Shown here one piece after another: positions 10,127-19,938 of a stretch of DNA of 64,000 nucleotides. Position 1 is the first letter of the stretch, and each line of letters starts with the position of its first letter. A program made the translations under genes and the position numbers. The DNA comes from Paracoccaceae bacterium. Its GTDB lineage: Bacteria; Pseudomonadota; Alphaproteobacteria; Rhodobacterales; Rhodobacteraceae. The stretch spans positions 186,001 through 250,000 of the forward strand of contig JAGQRW010000017.1 in NCBI GenBank assembly GCA_020425085.1. Reading direction: 5' to 3'. The notes under the pieces are model-generated. The model was not told the origin of the DNA, ran no database searches, and saw only the letters and a program-made list of their open reading frames with translations.

Positions 10127-11424
10127 CCGATCTGACCCCGCGTGAAATCGTTTCCGAACTCGACCGGTACATCATTGGCCAGAAGGACGCCAAACGCGCC
10201 GTTGCCGTCGCAATGCGCAACCGCTGGCGCCGCAGGCAACTATCGGACGATCTGCGCGATGAGGTTTATCCGAAAAACATCCTGATGATCGGCCCGACCG
10301 GCGTTGGCAAGACCGAAATCTCGCGCCGCCTGGCAAAGCTGGCGCAGGCCCCCTTCATCAAGGTCGAGGCGACCAAGTTCACCGAGGTCGGCTATGTCGG
10401 GCGCGACGTGGAACAGATCGTGCGCGATCTGGTCGACAGCGCCATCCTGATGGTGCGCGAAAACATGCGCGAAACCGTCAAGGCCAACGCCCACAGTTCG
10501 GCCGAGGATCGGGTAATTGACGCGCTGGCCGGTTCCGACGCCCGCGAAGCGACCCGTGAAATGTTCCGCGATAAATTGCGCAAGGGACTTTTGGATGACA
10601 AGATGATCGAAATCGAAGTCGCCGACACCTCCAACCCGATGCAGATGCTGGATCTGCCCGGGCAGCCGGGCATGGGTATGTTGAATATCGGCGACCTGTT
10701 CGGCAAGGCGTTCGCCGGACGCACCAGCCGCAAGCGGTTGTCGGTGGCCGAAAGTTACGATCTGCTGATCACCGAAGAGGCCGACAAACTGGTCGATCAG
10801 GATGTGGTGACCCGCGAAGCCATCTCGGCGGTCGAGGAAAACGGCATCGTCTTTCTGGACGAGATCGACAAGGTTTGCGCCCGCACCGATGCCCGTGGCG
10901 GTGATGTCAGCCGTGAAGGCGTGCAGCGCGATCTTTTGCCGCTGATCGAAGGCACCACGGTTTCCACCAAATACGGCCCGGTCAAGACCGACCACATCCT
11001 GTTCATCGCTTCGGGCGCGTTTCACATCGCCAAACCATCGGATCTTCTGCCGGAGCTACAGGGCCGACTGCCGATCCGCGTGGAACTCAGGGCGCTGACC
11101 GTGGATGATTTCGTACGCATTCTGACCGAGACCGACAACGCGCTGACCCGGCAATACTCTGCCCTGATGGCCACCGAAGATGTGACCGTCTCATTTACCG
11201 AAGACGGGATCAAAGCCCTTGCCACCATCGCTGCCGAGGTCAACCAGGCAGTAGAAAACATCGGTGCGCGGCGTCTTTACACAGTGTTGGAGCGGGTGTT
11301 CGAAGAACTCAGCTTTGCCGCCCCCGACCGGGGCGGGCAATCGGTGGTGGTTGATGGCGATTTCGTCGAAAAGAACCTGGGCGAGCTGTCGCGTTCCACC
11401 GACCTTTCGCGCTATGTTCTTTAG
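10123..11424 (+). CDS. hslU: ATP-dependent protease HslVU, ATPase subunit HslU
   Basis: This 433-residue AAA+ unfoldase feeds substrates into HslV. Start sequence [20 protein letters not shown] is typical. Walker A is GPTGVGKTE, Walker B VFLDEIDK, and the sensor/arginine-finger region [14 protein letters not shown] is present. The intermediate I domain lies between. The C-terminus ends in SRYVL, which in the family docks into HslV. Overlaps hslV by 4 bp, so both subunits are probably translated together. Confidence 0.98.
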   Translation: MTDLTPREIVSELDRYIIGQKDAKRAVAVAMRNRWRRRQLSDDLRDEVYPKNILMIGPTGVGKTEISRRLAKLAQAPFIKVEATKFTEVGYVGRDVEQIVRDLVDSAILMVRENMRETVKANAHSSAEDRVIDALAGSDAREATREMFRDKLRKGLLDDKMIEIEVADTSNPMQMLDLPGQPGMGMLNIGDLFGKAFAGRTSRKRLSVAESYDLLITEEADKLVDQDVVTREAISAVEENGIVFLDEIDKVCARTDARGGDVSREGVQRDLLPLIEGTTVSTKYGPVKTDHILFIASGAFHIAKPSDLLPELQGRLPIRVELRALTVDDFVRILTETDNALTRQYSALMATEDVTVSFTEDGIKALATIAAEVNQAVENIGARRLYTVLERVFEELSFAAPDRGGQSVVVDGDFVEKNLGELSRSTDLSRYVL

Positions 11425-11466
11425 ATTCCGGTCATTTTCGGCGTGACGCCACCCTGAAACCACCGC

Positions 11467-12720
11467 ATGATCCCGGCGATGGGTTATGTCGATTTCATGC
11501 GGGCGAATGCCAAGTGGCTGGCGGCGGGGGTTATCCTTACGTTTTCGTCAAGCTATGGGCAGACCTTCTTCATATCCATTTTCGCCGGCGAAATTCGCGC
11601 CGAATTTGGCCTCAGTCACGGCGCTTGGGGCGGCATTTATACCCTTGGCACCAGCTTGTCTGCCGCCACAATGATCTGGGCGGGCGGGTTGACCGACCGA
11701 TTCCGCAGCCGCGTGCTTGGCCCGGTGTTCTTGTGCCTGCTTTCGGCCGCCTGCGTTTTCATGGCGCTGAATACCGCTGCCTGGGCGTTGATACTGGTGA
11801 TCTTCTGCCTGCGCTTCACCGGCCAGGGGATGACCAGCCATATCGCCGTTGTTTCCATGGCGCGCTGGTTTTCAGCGGCGCGGGGCAAGGCGCTGACGGT
11901 GGCCGGTTTCGGCTTTCCGCTGGGGCAGGCGATCCTGCCGCTGGTTTTCGTGGCGCTGATGACCTTGATCGACTGGCGCAGCCTTTGGCTGATTGCGGCG
12001 GCGTTGCCCTTGCTGGCGATACCGTTTCTGATCTGGCTGCTGCGGGTAGAACGGTCACCCCGCAACCCGGAACTGGCCGAACACAGCAAAGGCGTGATGG
12101 ACCGCCACTGGAGCCGGGCCGACATGCTGAAAGATTGGAATTTCTGGCTGGTTCTTCCGGCGGTGTTGGGTCTGCCGACCTTTGGCACGGCGCTGTTTTT
12201 TCAGCAGGTGCATTTCGTCGAAACCAAGGGTTGGGAACTGGTCGATTTCGTCGCCCTCATTCCGGTTTTCACCGGCGTCACCATTCTGGCCAATGTCCTT
12301 GGCGGATCATTGGTGGACAGGCTCGGCGCGTTCAGGATGCTGCCGCTGTTCCAACTGCCCTTTGCCGTGACCTTCCTGATCTTCGCCAGCGGCCAAAGCC
12401 TGATTTCGGCGGCGGCGGCGTTTGTGTTCTTTGGCCTTACCCAAGGCATGGCCACGCCGGTTATCGGCTCGTTCTGGGCCGAATTCTATGGCACCCGCCA
12501 TCTGGGGGCGATCAAATCCATCGGGGCGGCGGTCATGGTGTTCGGCACTGCAATCGGTCCGGGTCTGACCGGCTATCTGATTGATTTCGGGATTGATTTT
12601 GTTGATCAAATGTATGCAATCGCCGCCTATATCGTGCTGAGTTCGATGCTGGCGGCGCTGGCGATGCGGCGCGCCAGACGTTTAACGCTGGCGGCGCAGA
12701 TAAATGTAATACGCCCCTGA
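11467..12720 (+). CDS. Major facilitator superfamily transporter
   Basis: The 417-residue product is hydrophobic with about 12 predicted membrane segments and an MFS-type loop between segments 2 and 3 (GGLTDRFRSRVLGP). A second charged loop around the middle precedes the C-terminal six-helix half, where LGGSLVDRLGAFR repeats the loop pattern. The substrate cannot be told; the shape is that of small organic-acid or drug exporters. Its 3' end overlaps the convergent smr gene by 39 bp. ATG 11467 is used as start, although GTG or ATG codons further in cannot be excluded. Confidence 0.85.
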   Translation: MIPAMGYVDFMRANAKWLAAGVILTFSSSYGQTFFISIFAGEIRAEFGLSHGAWGGIYTLGTSLSAATMIWAGGLTDRFRSRVLGPVFLCLLSAACVFMALNTAAWALILVIFCLRFTGQGMTSHIAVVSMARWFSAARGKALTVAGFGFPLGQAILPLVFVALMTLIDWRSLWLIAAALPLLAIPFLIWLLRVERSPRNPELAEHSKGVMDRHWSRADMLKDWNFWLVLPAVLGLPTFGTALFFQQVHFVETKGWELVDFVALIPVFTGVTILANVLGGSLVDRLGAFRMLPLFQLPFAVTFLIFASGQSLISAAAAFVFFGLTQGMATPVIGSFWAEFYGTRHLGAIKSIGAAVMVFGTAIGPGLTGYLIDFGIDFVDQMYAIAAYIVLSSMLAALAMRRARRLTLAAQINVIRP

Positions 12721-13281
12721 TCCGCCGTGTTTGCCATGCGCCTGCGTCACCTGCAAGACCAGTGGCGCCAAGGGTGGCATTTGCAGCCATTGCGGCACCT
12801 GATGCCTGAGGATACCGCGCCTGACCGGCATGAATCCCTGATCCTCGCCGGTTTTTCCCTTGCCGGTAATTATCAGCAGCAACCGCTTTTCGCTGACATG
12901 CGCGTCGCGCACGAACGAGATCAGGCGGGGATGCGCCTCGGCCAGGGTCAGGCCGTGCAGGTCAAGCACCCCATCCACCGGTTTCTTGCCCTTCCTGAGA
13001 CGGTCGAAATTGCGCCGGTCCATGTTCGGTGAAACCTTGGCAAAGGTTTCATCAAGGCTGGGTTGCAACCGGTTTTCGGGGATTTTTTTCTGGCTGGCTT
13101 CTCCCAGCTTAAAGGGGGTGATCCTGGATCGGTCCGGTTGGATGCGGCGCTGTGCCGGTTTGATGATTTCAACGAAATCCGGCACCTCCTGCCGCAGCGG
13201 ATCGGTCTTGCTGATGGCCTGTTGCCACAGCGCCTTTTCCTCATCGCTCAATGCCCGTTTGCGGCCCCGCGTCCGTGTCAT
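12682..13281 (-). CDS. Smr-domain protein (MutS2 C-terminal-like)
   Basis: The 199-residue protein has a basic, disordered N-terminal half and a C-terminal Smr domain from about residue 100: VLDLHGLTLAEAHPRL carries the LDLHGx motif, followed by LIITGKGKTG and HGGSGAYYIYLRR. Smr domains can nick DNA or cleave RNA. The gene lies 3 bp after mltA's stop on the same strand, apparently in a Tim44-like/mltA/smr run, an order common in Rhodobacteraceae. Its physiological target is unknown. The 3' end overlaps the MFS gene by 39 bp. Confidence 0.9.
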   Translation of the reverse strand: MTRTRGRKRALSDEEKALWQQAISKTDPLRQEVPDFVEIIKPAQRRIQPDRSRITPFKLGEASQKKIPENRLQPSLDETFAKVSPNMDRRNFDRLRKGKKPVDGVLDLHGLTLAEAHPRLISFVRDAHVSEKRLLLIITGKGKTGEDQGFMPVRRGILRHQVPQWLQMPPLAPLVLQVTQAHGKHGGSGAYYIYLRRQR

Positions 13282-13284
13282 CCC

Positions 13285-14313
13285 TCAACCCTCGGGGTCA
13301 AGACGGTTGGCGATGGCGATTGGCATCAAGACCACCATGCGGCCGCTGTTCTTGGTGTTGCCTGCCGCCGTTCCCGCTGCATCGCCGGTGCCGAAAAAGA
13401 TGTCGGCGCGCTGTGGCCCCTTGATGGCCGACCCGACATCCTGCGCCACCATCAAGCGGCGAAAGGCATTCTGCCCGCCCTTTTCGATCCAGACCGGCGC
13501 GCCAAGCTGCACGAATTTCGGATCAACCGCAACGGATCTGAGGGCGGTGATCGGTCGCGCCAGCGCACCCTTCGGCCCGCTGTTTTCGTCCTGGATCTCA
13601 AACCGTTCAAAAAACACATAGGATTGATTGAATTCCAGTGCTTTCATTCCCTTTTCCGGGTTGGCCTTGACCCATGCCTTCAGCCCTTCGATCGAGGCAT
13701 CGGCATAGTCGATCTCGCCCTGCCGCACCAATTCCCCGGCGGCGGAACGATAGACATGGCCATTCTCGCCAGCATAACCAACGCGGATGGTGTTGCCGTT
13801 GGTCAGCCGGATGCGCCCGGATCCCTGGATATGCAGATAATACGCCTCGACCGGATCATCGACATAGGCGATTTCCAACCCCTTGTGAACCAGCGCGCCG
13901 TTATCAATGGCGGCGCGGGTCAGGTCCGGATCCCCGGCCACCAGATTGTCCGGTTTGCTGTAGATCGGATATTGGTAAGGCCCAACCTTGTAGAGCGAAC
14001 CGTTCAGGATCGGTTCGAAATAACCGGTGAACAGCGCCCGCGCCTCGGGCTTGACAATGACCGGGGTAAAGAAGGTTTCAAAAAAGGCTCTGGCCGGCGG
14101 GTGGGTTTCTGCCAGCGCGCACAGCGGCGCCCATTCACCGGCGCGGATATCCATACAGGATTTGCGGAACGCCTCCAACGCCTCATCGTGGTTGTCAAAT
14201 TGCCAGCCCAGCAACTGATCGAACCTGATGGCCTTGTAATCCGGGCCAGCCTCAGCCTGTTCCGTGCACAGCACCAGAAGGCAGGCAGCAGCAAGTTGCC
14301 CGAGGCGCATCAT
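13285..14313 (-). CDS. mltA: Membrane-bound lytic murein transglycosylase A
   Basis: The 342-residue protein starts with a signal-like hydrophobic stretch (LGQLAAACLLVLC) that ends in a Cys and could be a lipoprotein site. MltA cleaves peptidoglycan glycan strands, giving 1,6-anhydro products. Family motifs are TGYFEP, YYLHIQGSGRIRL and the C-terminal 3D domain VAQDVGSAIKGPQRADIFFG, whose Asp is the expected catalytic residue. Start overlaps the stop of the Tim44-like gene by 4 bp (ATGA), suggesting coupled translation. Confidence 0.95.
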   Translation of the reverse strand: MMRLGQLAAACLLVLCTEQAEAGPDYKAIRFDQLLGWQFDNHDEALEAFRKSCMDIRAGEWAPLCALAETHPPARAFFETFFTPVIVKPEARALFTGYFEPILNGSLYKVGPYQYPIYSKPDNLVAGDPDLTRAAIDNGALVHKGLEIAYVDDPVEAYYLHIQGSGRIRLTNGNTIRVGYAGENGHVYRSAAGELVRQGEIDYADASIEGLKAWVKANPEKGMKALEFNQSYVFFERFEIQDENSGPKGALARPITALRSVAVDPKFVQLGAPVWIEKGGQNAFRRLMVAQDVGSAIKGPQRADIFFGTGDAAGTAAGNTKNSGRMVVLMPIAIANRLDPEG

Positions 14314-14972
14314 CCGCCGGTGGCGACAAGCTGCCAGTTCGGATCGTCACTGCCCATGATGCGGGCAAAGGTCCAGACATCCTTTTGCCGCTTGGCCTCT
14401 TCTGCGTGACCTTCGACAACTTCACCCGCAGCGTTGCGAACCACCGAGGTCAGTTCGGCCAGAAACTTGATGGTAATCTCGGCCTCTTTGGTGTCCGGGT
14501 TCAGCTCGGCATGGGTCAGCTTCATTTCGCGCAGGCCGATGAACGTTGCCTCGACCTTCAGACCCTCTGCTTCGCGCGCTTCGACCACGCTGGAAAAGCT
14601 GGTGTAGACATCTTCGGACAGGAACTGTTTCAAGGTTGCCAACTCGCCGTTTTCGAACGCCATCAGAATCATTTCATAAGCACTCCGGGCACCCGACAGA
14701 AATCCGGTCACATTGAATGACGGCTCAATCAACTTCATCGCTGCCAGCGCCTTGCCGGAATCGCTTTTGACACTGATGTGGTCGGAAATATCGCGGTCAA
14801 CGCCACCTTCGATCACCTCGAATTCACGTTTGACCGGCGACGGGCCGCTGGGTGCCTTGGCAATCGGCGGCTTTTCAAAACCGCTGCGGGTGCCAAGCAC
14901 GTTTTTCAGGCGCAGGATCAGGAACAGTGCGATTCCCGCCAATACGATTAGCTGGATGATTGCAGAGCTCAT
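14310..14972 (-). CDS. Tim44-like domain protein (TimA type)
   Basis: The 220-residue protein begins with one membrane segment (IIQLIVLAGIALFLILRL), followed by a Pro/Lys-rich linker and a C-terminal Tim44-like domain (from about residue 80, with FLSGARSAYEMILMAFENGEL). Mitochondrial Tim44 anchors Hsp70 at the import channel; bacterial homologues sit in the inner membrane and their role is poorly known. It heads the run with mltA and smr and is divergent from fxsA. Confidence 0.88.
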   Translation of the reverse strand: MSSAIIQLIVLAGIALFLILRLKNVLGTRSGFEKPPIAKAPSGPSPVKREFEVIEGGVDRDISDHISVKSDSGKALAAMKLIEPSFNVTGFLSGARSAYEMILMAFENGELATLKQFLSEDVYTSFSSVVEAREAEGLKVEATFIGLREMKLTHAELNPDTKEAEITIKFLAELTSVVRNAAGEVVEGHAEEAKRQKDVWTFARIMGSDDPNWQLVATGG

Positions 14973-15093
14973 TTAGATGCCTCCTGAAAATTTTACTCCG
15001 ATCATGGAAACCGGCGCTGTTTGCACATATGTATGTCACGTCTGTGGTCAAGTCTACCATAGCCGCGCAGAAGAATTGAAAGGCCGTCTGCCC

Positions 15094-15582
15094 ATGTGGT
15101 TGTTTTTACTGTTTGTCATGGTACCGATCATCGAAATCGCCCTGTTTATTCAGGTCGGCGGTGCAATCGGGCTGTGGCCGACGCTGGCCATTGTCGTCTT
15201 GACGGCGATTATCGGCACCGCATTGATGCGTGCGCAGGGGGTTATGGCGCTGAACCGGCTGCAACAGGCAATCGCTGATGGCGGTGATCCGGGAACGCCC
15301 CTGATCGAAGGGGCGATGATTCTGGTCGCCGGCGTCTTATTGCTGACACCGGGTTTTTTCACCGATACTGTCGGACTGCTGTTGCTGCTGCCACCGGTTC
15401 GCATGGCTCTGATCCGCTGGGGCTCGGCGCGGGTATTGGCATCAGGTTTCACCTTTGTTTCAACCGGATCGGCCGGACCCGCACGGCGACCGGACCGGGA
15501 TACCATCGAAGCGGAATATTCGGTACTTGACGATGATGATCAGGAACCGCCGGAAAATCCGTCAGGATGGGCAAAGCGGTGA
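15094..15582 (+). CDS. fxsA: FxsA family membrane protein
   Basis: The start at ATG 15094 gives a 162-residue inner-membrane protein. An AAAGG box about 10 bases upstream and the family start MWLFLLFVMVPIIEIALFI support it over an upstream start, which would add a cysteine-rich tail not seen in the family. Three or four membrane segments are followed by a polar, acidic C-terminal tail. FxsA in E. coli is linked to F-plasmid phage exclusion; its basic function is unknown. It lies between a Tim44-like gene and secB, a common alphaproteobacterial order. Confidence 0.9.
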   Translation: MWLFLLFVMVPIIEIALFIQVGGAIGLWPTLAIVVLTAIIGTALMRAQGVMALNRLQQAIADGGDPGTPLIEGAMILVAGVLLLTPGFFTDTVGLLLLLPPVRMALIRWGSARVLASGFTFVSTGSAGPARRPDRDTIEAEYSVLDDDDQEPPENPSGWAKR

Positions 15583-15669
15583 CGTTTTGCAGCATGCACC
15601 GATTGTGAAGACCACGCCGACCTGATAACGAAGGTGTCGGCAAAGATTTCAGTTATTCAGGAGAGTTCG

Positions 15670-16170
15670 ATGGCCGAACAACCAACCGCCAAACCCGCAC
15701 AGGCCGAAATGAAAGCGCCACAAATGAAGATACTCGGGCAGTTCATCCGGGATCTGTCGTTTGAAAACGTCGCCGCCCAAAAGGGGCTTGAGGGCAACGT
15801 TCAGCCCGACATTCAGGTACAGGTGAATATCGATGCGAAGCGCCGGGAAAAGGACGGCGAATTTGAGGTTGTCCTGAAGCTCAATATCGAATCCAAGGGC
15901 AAGGACAAGAATGTTTCCCTGTTCGTTCTTGAAATCGAATATGGCGGTGTGTTCCATATTCAGGACGTGCCGGACGAGCAGATGCATCCCTATCTGCTGA
16001 TCGAATGCCCACGGATGATCTTTCCCTATCTCAGGCGCATCGTTGGTGACATTACCCGCGACGGTGGATACCCGCCGCTCAACCTGGAAAACATCGACTT
16101 TTTAACGCTTTACCGGCAGGAAATTCAGCGTCGCGCCGAAGCGGAAAAAGCGGGCGCAAAGATCGTCTGA
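15670..16170 (+). CDS. secB: Protein-export chaperone SecB
   Basis: The 166-residue protein holds preproteins unfolded and hands them to SecA. Recognisable segments are MKILGQFIRDLSFENV near residue 25 and ECPRMIFPYLRRIVGDITRD towards the C-terminus. CAGGAGAG before ATG 15670 is a good ribosome binding site, so the upstream in-frame start is rejected. It lies on the plus strand and faces the convergent dnaQ, 18 bp away. A weak hairpin at 15616-15641 lies in the 87-bp gap after fxsA; it has no T run. Confidence 0.97.
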   Translation: MAEQPTAKPAQAEMKAPQMKILGQFIRDLSFENVAAQKGLEGNVQPDIQVQVNIDAKRREKDGEFEVVLKLNIESKGKDKNVSLFVLEIEYGGVFHIQDVPDEQMHPYLLIECPRMIFPYLRRIVGDITRDGGYPPLNLENIDFLTLYRQEIQRRAEAEKAGAKIV

Positions 16171-16188
16171 TAAAACCGTGCTGTGGTA

Positions 16189-16893
16189 TCAGTGAAGCCT
16201 GAACTTCGGCCACAGCGCGGCATCGCCCAGCTTTTCGATGAATTTACGGTGATTTTCCGCCTCGGTCGGCGTCAGCCGCGACGGCAATGGCGCCGGGCGC
16301 GGCGTTGGTCGCCAGATTTCCGGCGCTTGACCATTCTGCCCCGCCGTTTCACGGTGACTGCCGGCCAGCATGAAATCGGGTTGCCTGCCGCCGATCAGTT
16401 CCAGATAAACCTCGGCCAGCAGTTCGGAATCCAGCAATGCGCCGTGCTTTTCCCGCGCCGCATTGTCGACAGCAAACCGACGACACAGCGCATCCAGCGA
16501 ATTTTGCGCGCCGGGAAACCTCTTGCGGGCAATTTCAAGCGTGTCGATGGCCTGGCTCATCGGCAGATGCTGGCGATCCAGCCAGCCAAGTTCGGCATTG
16601 ATGAATTTCATGTCAAAGCTGGCATTGTGAATGACCAGCCTGGCATCTCCGACAAATTCCAGAAATGCATCGGCGATCATGGCAAAAACCGGTTTGTCGG
16701 CCAGAAATTCGTCCCCCAGCCCATGCACCGCAAACGCCTCCTCGGGCATGGAGCGTTCGGGGTTGATGTACTGGTGATAAATCGCGCCGGTGGGCATGTG
16801 GTTGAACAATTCGATCGCCCCGATTTCAACGATACGATCGCCGCTAAATGGGTCAAGCCCGGTGGTTTCGGTGTCCAGAACGATTTCACGCAT
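16189..16893 (-). CDS. dnaQ: DNA polymerase III epsilon subunit (proofreading exonuclease)
   Basis: This 234-residue protein is the 3'-5' exonuclease of the replicase. The DEDDh residues are in place: Asp7 and Glu9 in DTETTG, Asp94 in HNASFD, His150 and Asp155 in [16 protein letters not shown]. The C-terminal tail after residue 175 would bind the alpha subunit. It overlaps coaE by 8 bp in a minus-strand run maf-aroE-coaE-dnaQ that leads away from the origin, so it is read in the direction of replication. Confidence 0.97.
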   Translation of the reverse strand: MREIVLDTETTGLDPFSGDRIVEIGAIELFNHMPTGAIYHQYINPERSMPEEAFAVHGLGDEFLADKPVFAMIADAFLEFVGDARLVIHNASFDMKFINAELGWLDRQHLPMSQAIDTLEIARKRFPGAQNSLDALCRRFAVDNAAREKHGALLDSELLAEVYLELIGGRQPDFMLAGSHRETAGQNGQAPEIWRPTPRPAPLPSRLTPTEAENHRKFIEKLGDAALWPKFRLH

Positions 16894-17500
16894 CGCGGGC
16901 TATCCTGTCGGTCAAATCCCTGATCACATCCTCTACCCCCTGACGCGCCACATCAAGTGATGTGGTTTCTATCACATAATCGGCGCGCTGGCGTTTTTCG
17001 GCATCGGGAATCTGATGCGCCAGGATGCGGGAATAGTGTTCTTCGGTCATGCCCTTGCGCGCCATGACCCGGGCCTTTTGCACCTTGGCAGGGGCGCTGA
17101 CCACCAGAACCGCATCAACCCCGGATTCGGCCCCGGTTTCAAACAATAGCGGCACATCGACCACAATCAGCGGCACGCCCTTGGCGGCAGCAGCTTCGAT
17201 GAATTCCTGCCGGTCCTGCGCAACCAGCGGATGCACCACGGCGTTCAGCTTGTGCAATGCACCCGCATCATTGGCGATCCAGTCGCGCAGTGCCGCGCGG
17301 TCAACACCGACCGCTGATACCGCGGCGGGGCAGATTGCGGCCACCGCTTCGGTGGCAGCACCGCCAGGGCCATAAAGGCGATGCACCGCCTCATCCGCAT
17401 CCCAGACTGGCACGCCGGCGTTGCGGAACATCTCGGCGGTGGTGGTTTTGCCCATACCGATGGACCCGGTCAGACCCAGCACGAAAACATTCCTGTTCAT
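16886..17500 (-). CDS. coaE: Dephospho-CoA kinase
   Basis: The 204-residue enzyme catalyses the last step of coenzyme A synthesis, phosphorylating the 3'-OH of dephospho-CoA with ATP. The P-loop GSIGMGKT lies at residues 12-19, followed by [12 protein letters not shown] and, at mid-protein, [11 protein letters not shown], both family signatures. It overlaps aroE by 4 bp and dnaQ by 8 bp. The CoA supply is relevant for the CoA-thioester pathway encoded at the end of this window, though the link is not operonic. Confidence 0.97.
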   Translation of the reverse strand: MNRNVFVLGLTGSIGMGKTTTAEMFRNAGVPVWDADEAVHRLYGPGGAATEAVAAICPAAVSAVGVDRAALRDWIANDAGALHKLNAVVHPLVAQDRQEFIEAAAAKGVPLIVVDVPLLFETGAESGVDAVLVVSAPAKVQKARVMARKGMTEEHYSRILAHQIPDAEKRQRADYVIETTSLDVARQGVEDVIRDLTDRIARDA

Positions 17501-18333
17501 GCGTTCAGAACCACTTGTCTAAGCCCGATATCGACCTCTGGCCTGACGCGGAACCAGTTTTCAAACCCCGGCACCGCCTGATGCAAAAGCATGCCCAAAC
17601 CATCAACCGTCCGGCAACCGCGTTCCGCCGCTTTTTGCAACAACCCGGTGTTCAGTGGCGAATAAACGATTTCGGCAACCAGTGTCGACGGGCGCAACCG
17701 GTCAAGGTTGAGCGTAAGTTCCGGCTGCCCGGTCATACCCAGCGAGGTCGCGTTGACCAAGGTTGCAGCGTGCTGCATTTCGGACGCGGCATTTGACCAT
17801 TCAATCACCGAAACCCTGCCACCGAAATGCTCCTTCAGCATGTCGGCACGGTTGCGGGTGCGGTTGCTGATCCGGACCGACGGGGCGCCCTCGGCCAGAA
17901 GTGCCGAGACGATTGCCCGCGCCGCGCCCCCGGCGCCCAGAACCATGGCCGGGCCAACCGTGGCATCCCAGTCCGGCGCCTGCTGGCGGATATTGGCGAT
18001 AAAACCGAAACCATCGGTATTGTCCGCCTGAATGCGCCCGTCCTTCAGGAATGTAATGGTGTTGGCCGCCCCGATCAGCGCGGCTCGGTCGGTGATGACA
18101 TCAGCCAGGGTCAGCACCTTTTCCTTGAACGGAATGGTGATGTTGACGCCATGAAATCCAAGCAGCGGCAGCGAACGCAACCCCTGTTCGAACGTGTCAT
18201 AGCCAAGCTCGATCGGGATATAATATCCCTTCAGGCGATATTTCCTGAGCCAGTAACCATGTAGCGCCGGTGATCTGGAATGCGAAACCGGTGCGCCGAT
18301 CACACCTGCCAGCGGGATGGGTTCGCCTGTCAT
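17497..18333 (-). CDS. aroE: Shikimate dehydrogenase
   Basis: The 278-residue NADP-dependent enzyme reduces 3-dehydroshikimate to shikimate in aromatic amino acid synthesis. Substrate residues are present: SHSRSPALH near 17-25, Lys70 in NITIPFK, Asn91 in GAANT and Asp107 in DNTDGFG. The cofactor loop reads [12 protein letters not shown]. It overlaps both neighbours by 4 bp (maf upstream, coaE downstream) as part of the origin-proximal minus-strand operon. Confidence 0.97.
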   Translation of the reverse strand: MTGEPIPLAGVIGAPVSHSRSPALHGYWLRKYRLKGYYIPIELGYDTFEQGLRSLPLLGFHGVNITIPFKEKVLTLADVITDRAALIGAANTITFLKDGRIQADNTDGFGFIANIRQQAPDWDATVGPAMVLGAGGAARAIVSALLAEGAPSVRISNRTRNRADMLKEHFGGRVSVIEWSNAASEMQHAATLVNATSLGMTGQPELTLNLDRLRPSTLVAEIVYSPLNTGLLQKAAERGCRTVDGLGMLLHQAVPGFENWFRVRPEVDIGLRQVVLNA

Positions 18334-18929
18334 TTCTCTACAATCCCCGTCTCTGCCAGATAATTCAGGAGTTCAATCAATGGCAAGCCAAGCACGGTAA
18401 AGTAATCGCCTTCGATTCGGGAAAACAATCGCGCCCCTTCCTGTTCCAGTTTATAGGCACCGACTGTTGCAAGCACGTCATCTCCCATGCGATCAAGATA
18501 GCCATCAAGGTAAGTATCCGAAAACTCGCGCATCCAAAGCCTGGTTTCTCCGACATGCCGCCAGATCGGTTGACCGTCAAGCGCGATCACCGCTGCGGAA
18601 ATCAGCTGATGCCGGTTGCCGCGCAGCATTTGCAACTGCGAACGCGCTTCGGCGATGGTTGCCGGCTTTCCCAGGGGCTTTCGCTGAAATTCCAGAATCT
18701 GATCGGCACCCAGTACCGGAATGCCGGGGTTTTTCAACGAAACCTGTCTGGCCTTCATTTCTGCCAGCGTGTCGGCCATATCCCGCGGGCTGACCTCATC
18801 GGCCAGCATCGAGGTTCGGATGGTTTCCTCATCAATCCGGGCGGGTATGATCTGGAATTCAACCCCGGCATCCAACAGCAAACGCTGCCGGATGGATGAC
18901 CCCGAGGCCAGAACAAGACCTTCAGACAT
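18330..18929 (-). CDS. maf: Maf-family nucleotide pyrophosphatase
   Basis: The 199-residue protein hydrolyses modified nucleoside triphosphates. [18 protein letters not shown] at the N-terminus and [10 protein letters not shown] with the expected catalytic Asp are Maf signatures. The subtype (m7GTP or dTTP/UTP preference) is not assigned. It is the gene nearest to oriC on the left side and the first gene of the maf-aroE-coaE-dnaQ run, so its promoter probably lies inside the origin region. Confidence 0.93.
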   Translation of the reverse strand: MSEGLVLASGSSIRQRLLLDAGVEFQIIPARIDEETIRTSMLADEVSPRDMADTLAEMKARQVSLKNPGIPVLGADQILEFQRKPLGKPATIAEARSQLQMLRGNRHQLISAAVIALDGQPIWRHVGETRLWMREFSDTYLDGYLDRMGDDVLATVGAYKLEQEGARLFSRIEGDYFTVLGLPLIELLNYLAETGIVEK

Positions 18930-19356
18930 GCCCGCAACCTTGTGGAGTACTTGCGTATGATTTCCAGAACAACATCACTCTATCCACAGCGCCTTTACCA
19001 TTGCGGCCGGAATGCCGACCCTATTACGATTCTGTTCAGGTTTTTTCCACAAGGGATGGTTTTTCTCGGGCCTGTGGACCAATGGCACGGATTCGGACGG
19101 GATTGGCGTTTATGGATTTGATCAACATCTTTTCCACAAGTAAAATTTGTACTACCTATTGATAATGAAGGATATAATCCTGCCAACCTGATTGTTGATC
19201 CTTTCATCCCCCTTGTTCCTTTTTACACCGAAAAACGCCATCTTGGGATAATACCGGTAATCCGAGTTATTCAGTGTACCTACCATTACAACAACCTTTT
19301 CTTAATATTTATTTATATTTAGAAGGGACAGGTTCTCGATCAGGCAGGCGATCAAT
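18930..19356. other. oriC: Probable chromosomal replication origin (oriC)
   Basis: A 427-bp gap without a gene between maf and hemJ. It contains three DnaA-box-like 9-mers on the plus strand: CTATCCACA at 18980-18988, and TTTTCCACA at 19043-19051 and at 19130-19138, plus weaker reverse-strand matches starting at TGTGGAG (18941) and TGTGGAC (19073). Two GANTC (GATTC) sites at 19028-19032 and 19090-19094 could be methylated by CcrM. The right part, 19141-19320, is AT-rich and ends in CTTAATATTTATTTATATTT (19301-19320), a candidate unwinding element. Genes on both sides mostly read outward. The maf/aroE/coaE/dnaQ and parAB neighbourhood is a known alphaproteobacterial origin context; dnaA itself is not in this window. 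Confidence 0.8.
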
Positions 19357-19812
19357 ATGGCAAGTGATCTTTTATCGGAATTTCAGCTCTGGACCAAATC
19401 ACTGCATGTGATTTCGGTGATTGCCTGGATGGCCGGAATTTTCTATTTGCCCAGATTGTTTGTCTATCACACCGAAAGCGTCGGTTCGGAAGGCGAAACA
19501 CATCGCCTGTTTCAGATCATGGAACACAAGCTATATGCCCTCATCATGACACCGGCGATGCTGTCTAGCTGGCTGTTCGGGTTGCTTCTGGTGTTGACGC
19601 CGGGGTTGATCGACTGGCACCAGTTCTGGCCCTGGATCAAGGCGGGGATGGTGCTGGCAATGACCTGGTTCCATTTCTGGCTGGGGGCTCGCAGAAAAGA
19701 ACTGGTGGCGGGAACCTGCACCGTTACCGGCCGAAAATTTCGCATGATGAACGAGGTTCCAACGGTTCTGATGATCGTGATCGTCATCATGGTAATCGTC
19801 CGCCCGTTCTGA
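19357..19812 (+). CDS. hemJ: Protoporphyrinogen IX oxidase, HemJ type
   Basis: The 151-residue inner-membrane protein has four membrane segments, the first with SLHVISVIAWMAGIFYLPRL where the family's conserved His and the LPRLFVYH motif occur. HemJ converts protoporphyrinogen IX to protoporphyrin IX in haem synthesis in many alphaproteobacteria that lack HemG and HemY. It is the first gene to the right of the origin and precedes rho, which is a common local order. Confidence 0.92.
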   Translation: MASDLLSEFQLWTKSLHVISVIAWMAGIFYLPRLFVYHTESVGSEGETHRLFQIMEHKLYALIMTPAMLSSWLFGLLLVLTPGLIDWHQFWPWIKAGMVLAMTWFHFWLGARRKELVAGTCTVTGRKFRMMNEVPTVLMIVIVIMVIVRPF

Positions 19813-19815
19813 CGG

Positions 19816-19846
19816 CGTTTGACAAGCGTCGTCAAACGGTTGTATT
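19816..19846 (+). promoter_or_regulatory. Inverted repeat with overlapping candidate rho promoter
   Basis: CGTTTGAC (19816-19823) and GTCAAACG (19831-19838) form a perfect 8-bp stem with a 7-nt loop just after hemJ. Within it, TTGACA (19819-19824) and TGTATT (19841-19846) are spaced by 16 bp and look like a sigma70 promoter for rho. No T run follows the stem, so an intrinsic terminator is unlikely. Rho is autoregulated in several bacteria, but no leader mechanism is visible here. Confidence 0.4.
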
Positions 19847-19938
19847 GCTCGAACTGTCCGGCCGTCCGGCCATCAGCGACGATTCCTTTAATTGCAAGAA
19901 CAACCTGACAGCCTGTTGTCGGGGAACGGAAAATATTC

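Noticed and set aside
14977-15582. Longer FxsA start at 14977 with two CxxC-like cysteine pairs
   Set aside because: The extra residues do not fit the family, and the ATG at 15094 has an AAAGG box and the typical hydrophobic start.
15616-15641. Intrinsic terminator after fxsA
   Set aside because: The stem is short and has no T run.
19816-19838. Rho-independent terminator after hemJ
   Set aside because: The 8-bp stem is not followed by a T run; a promoter overlap for rho is more likely.
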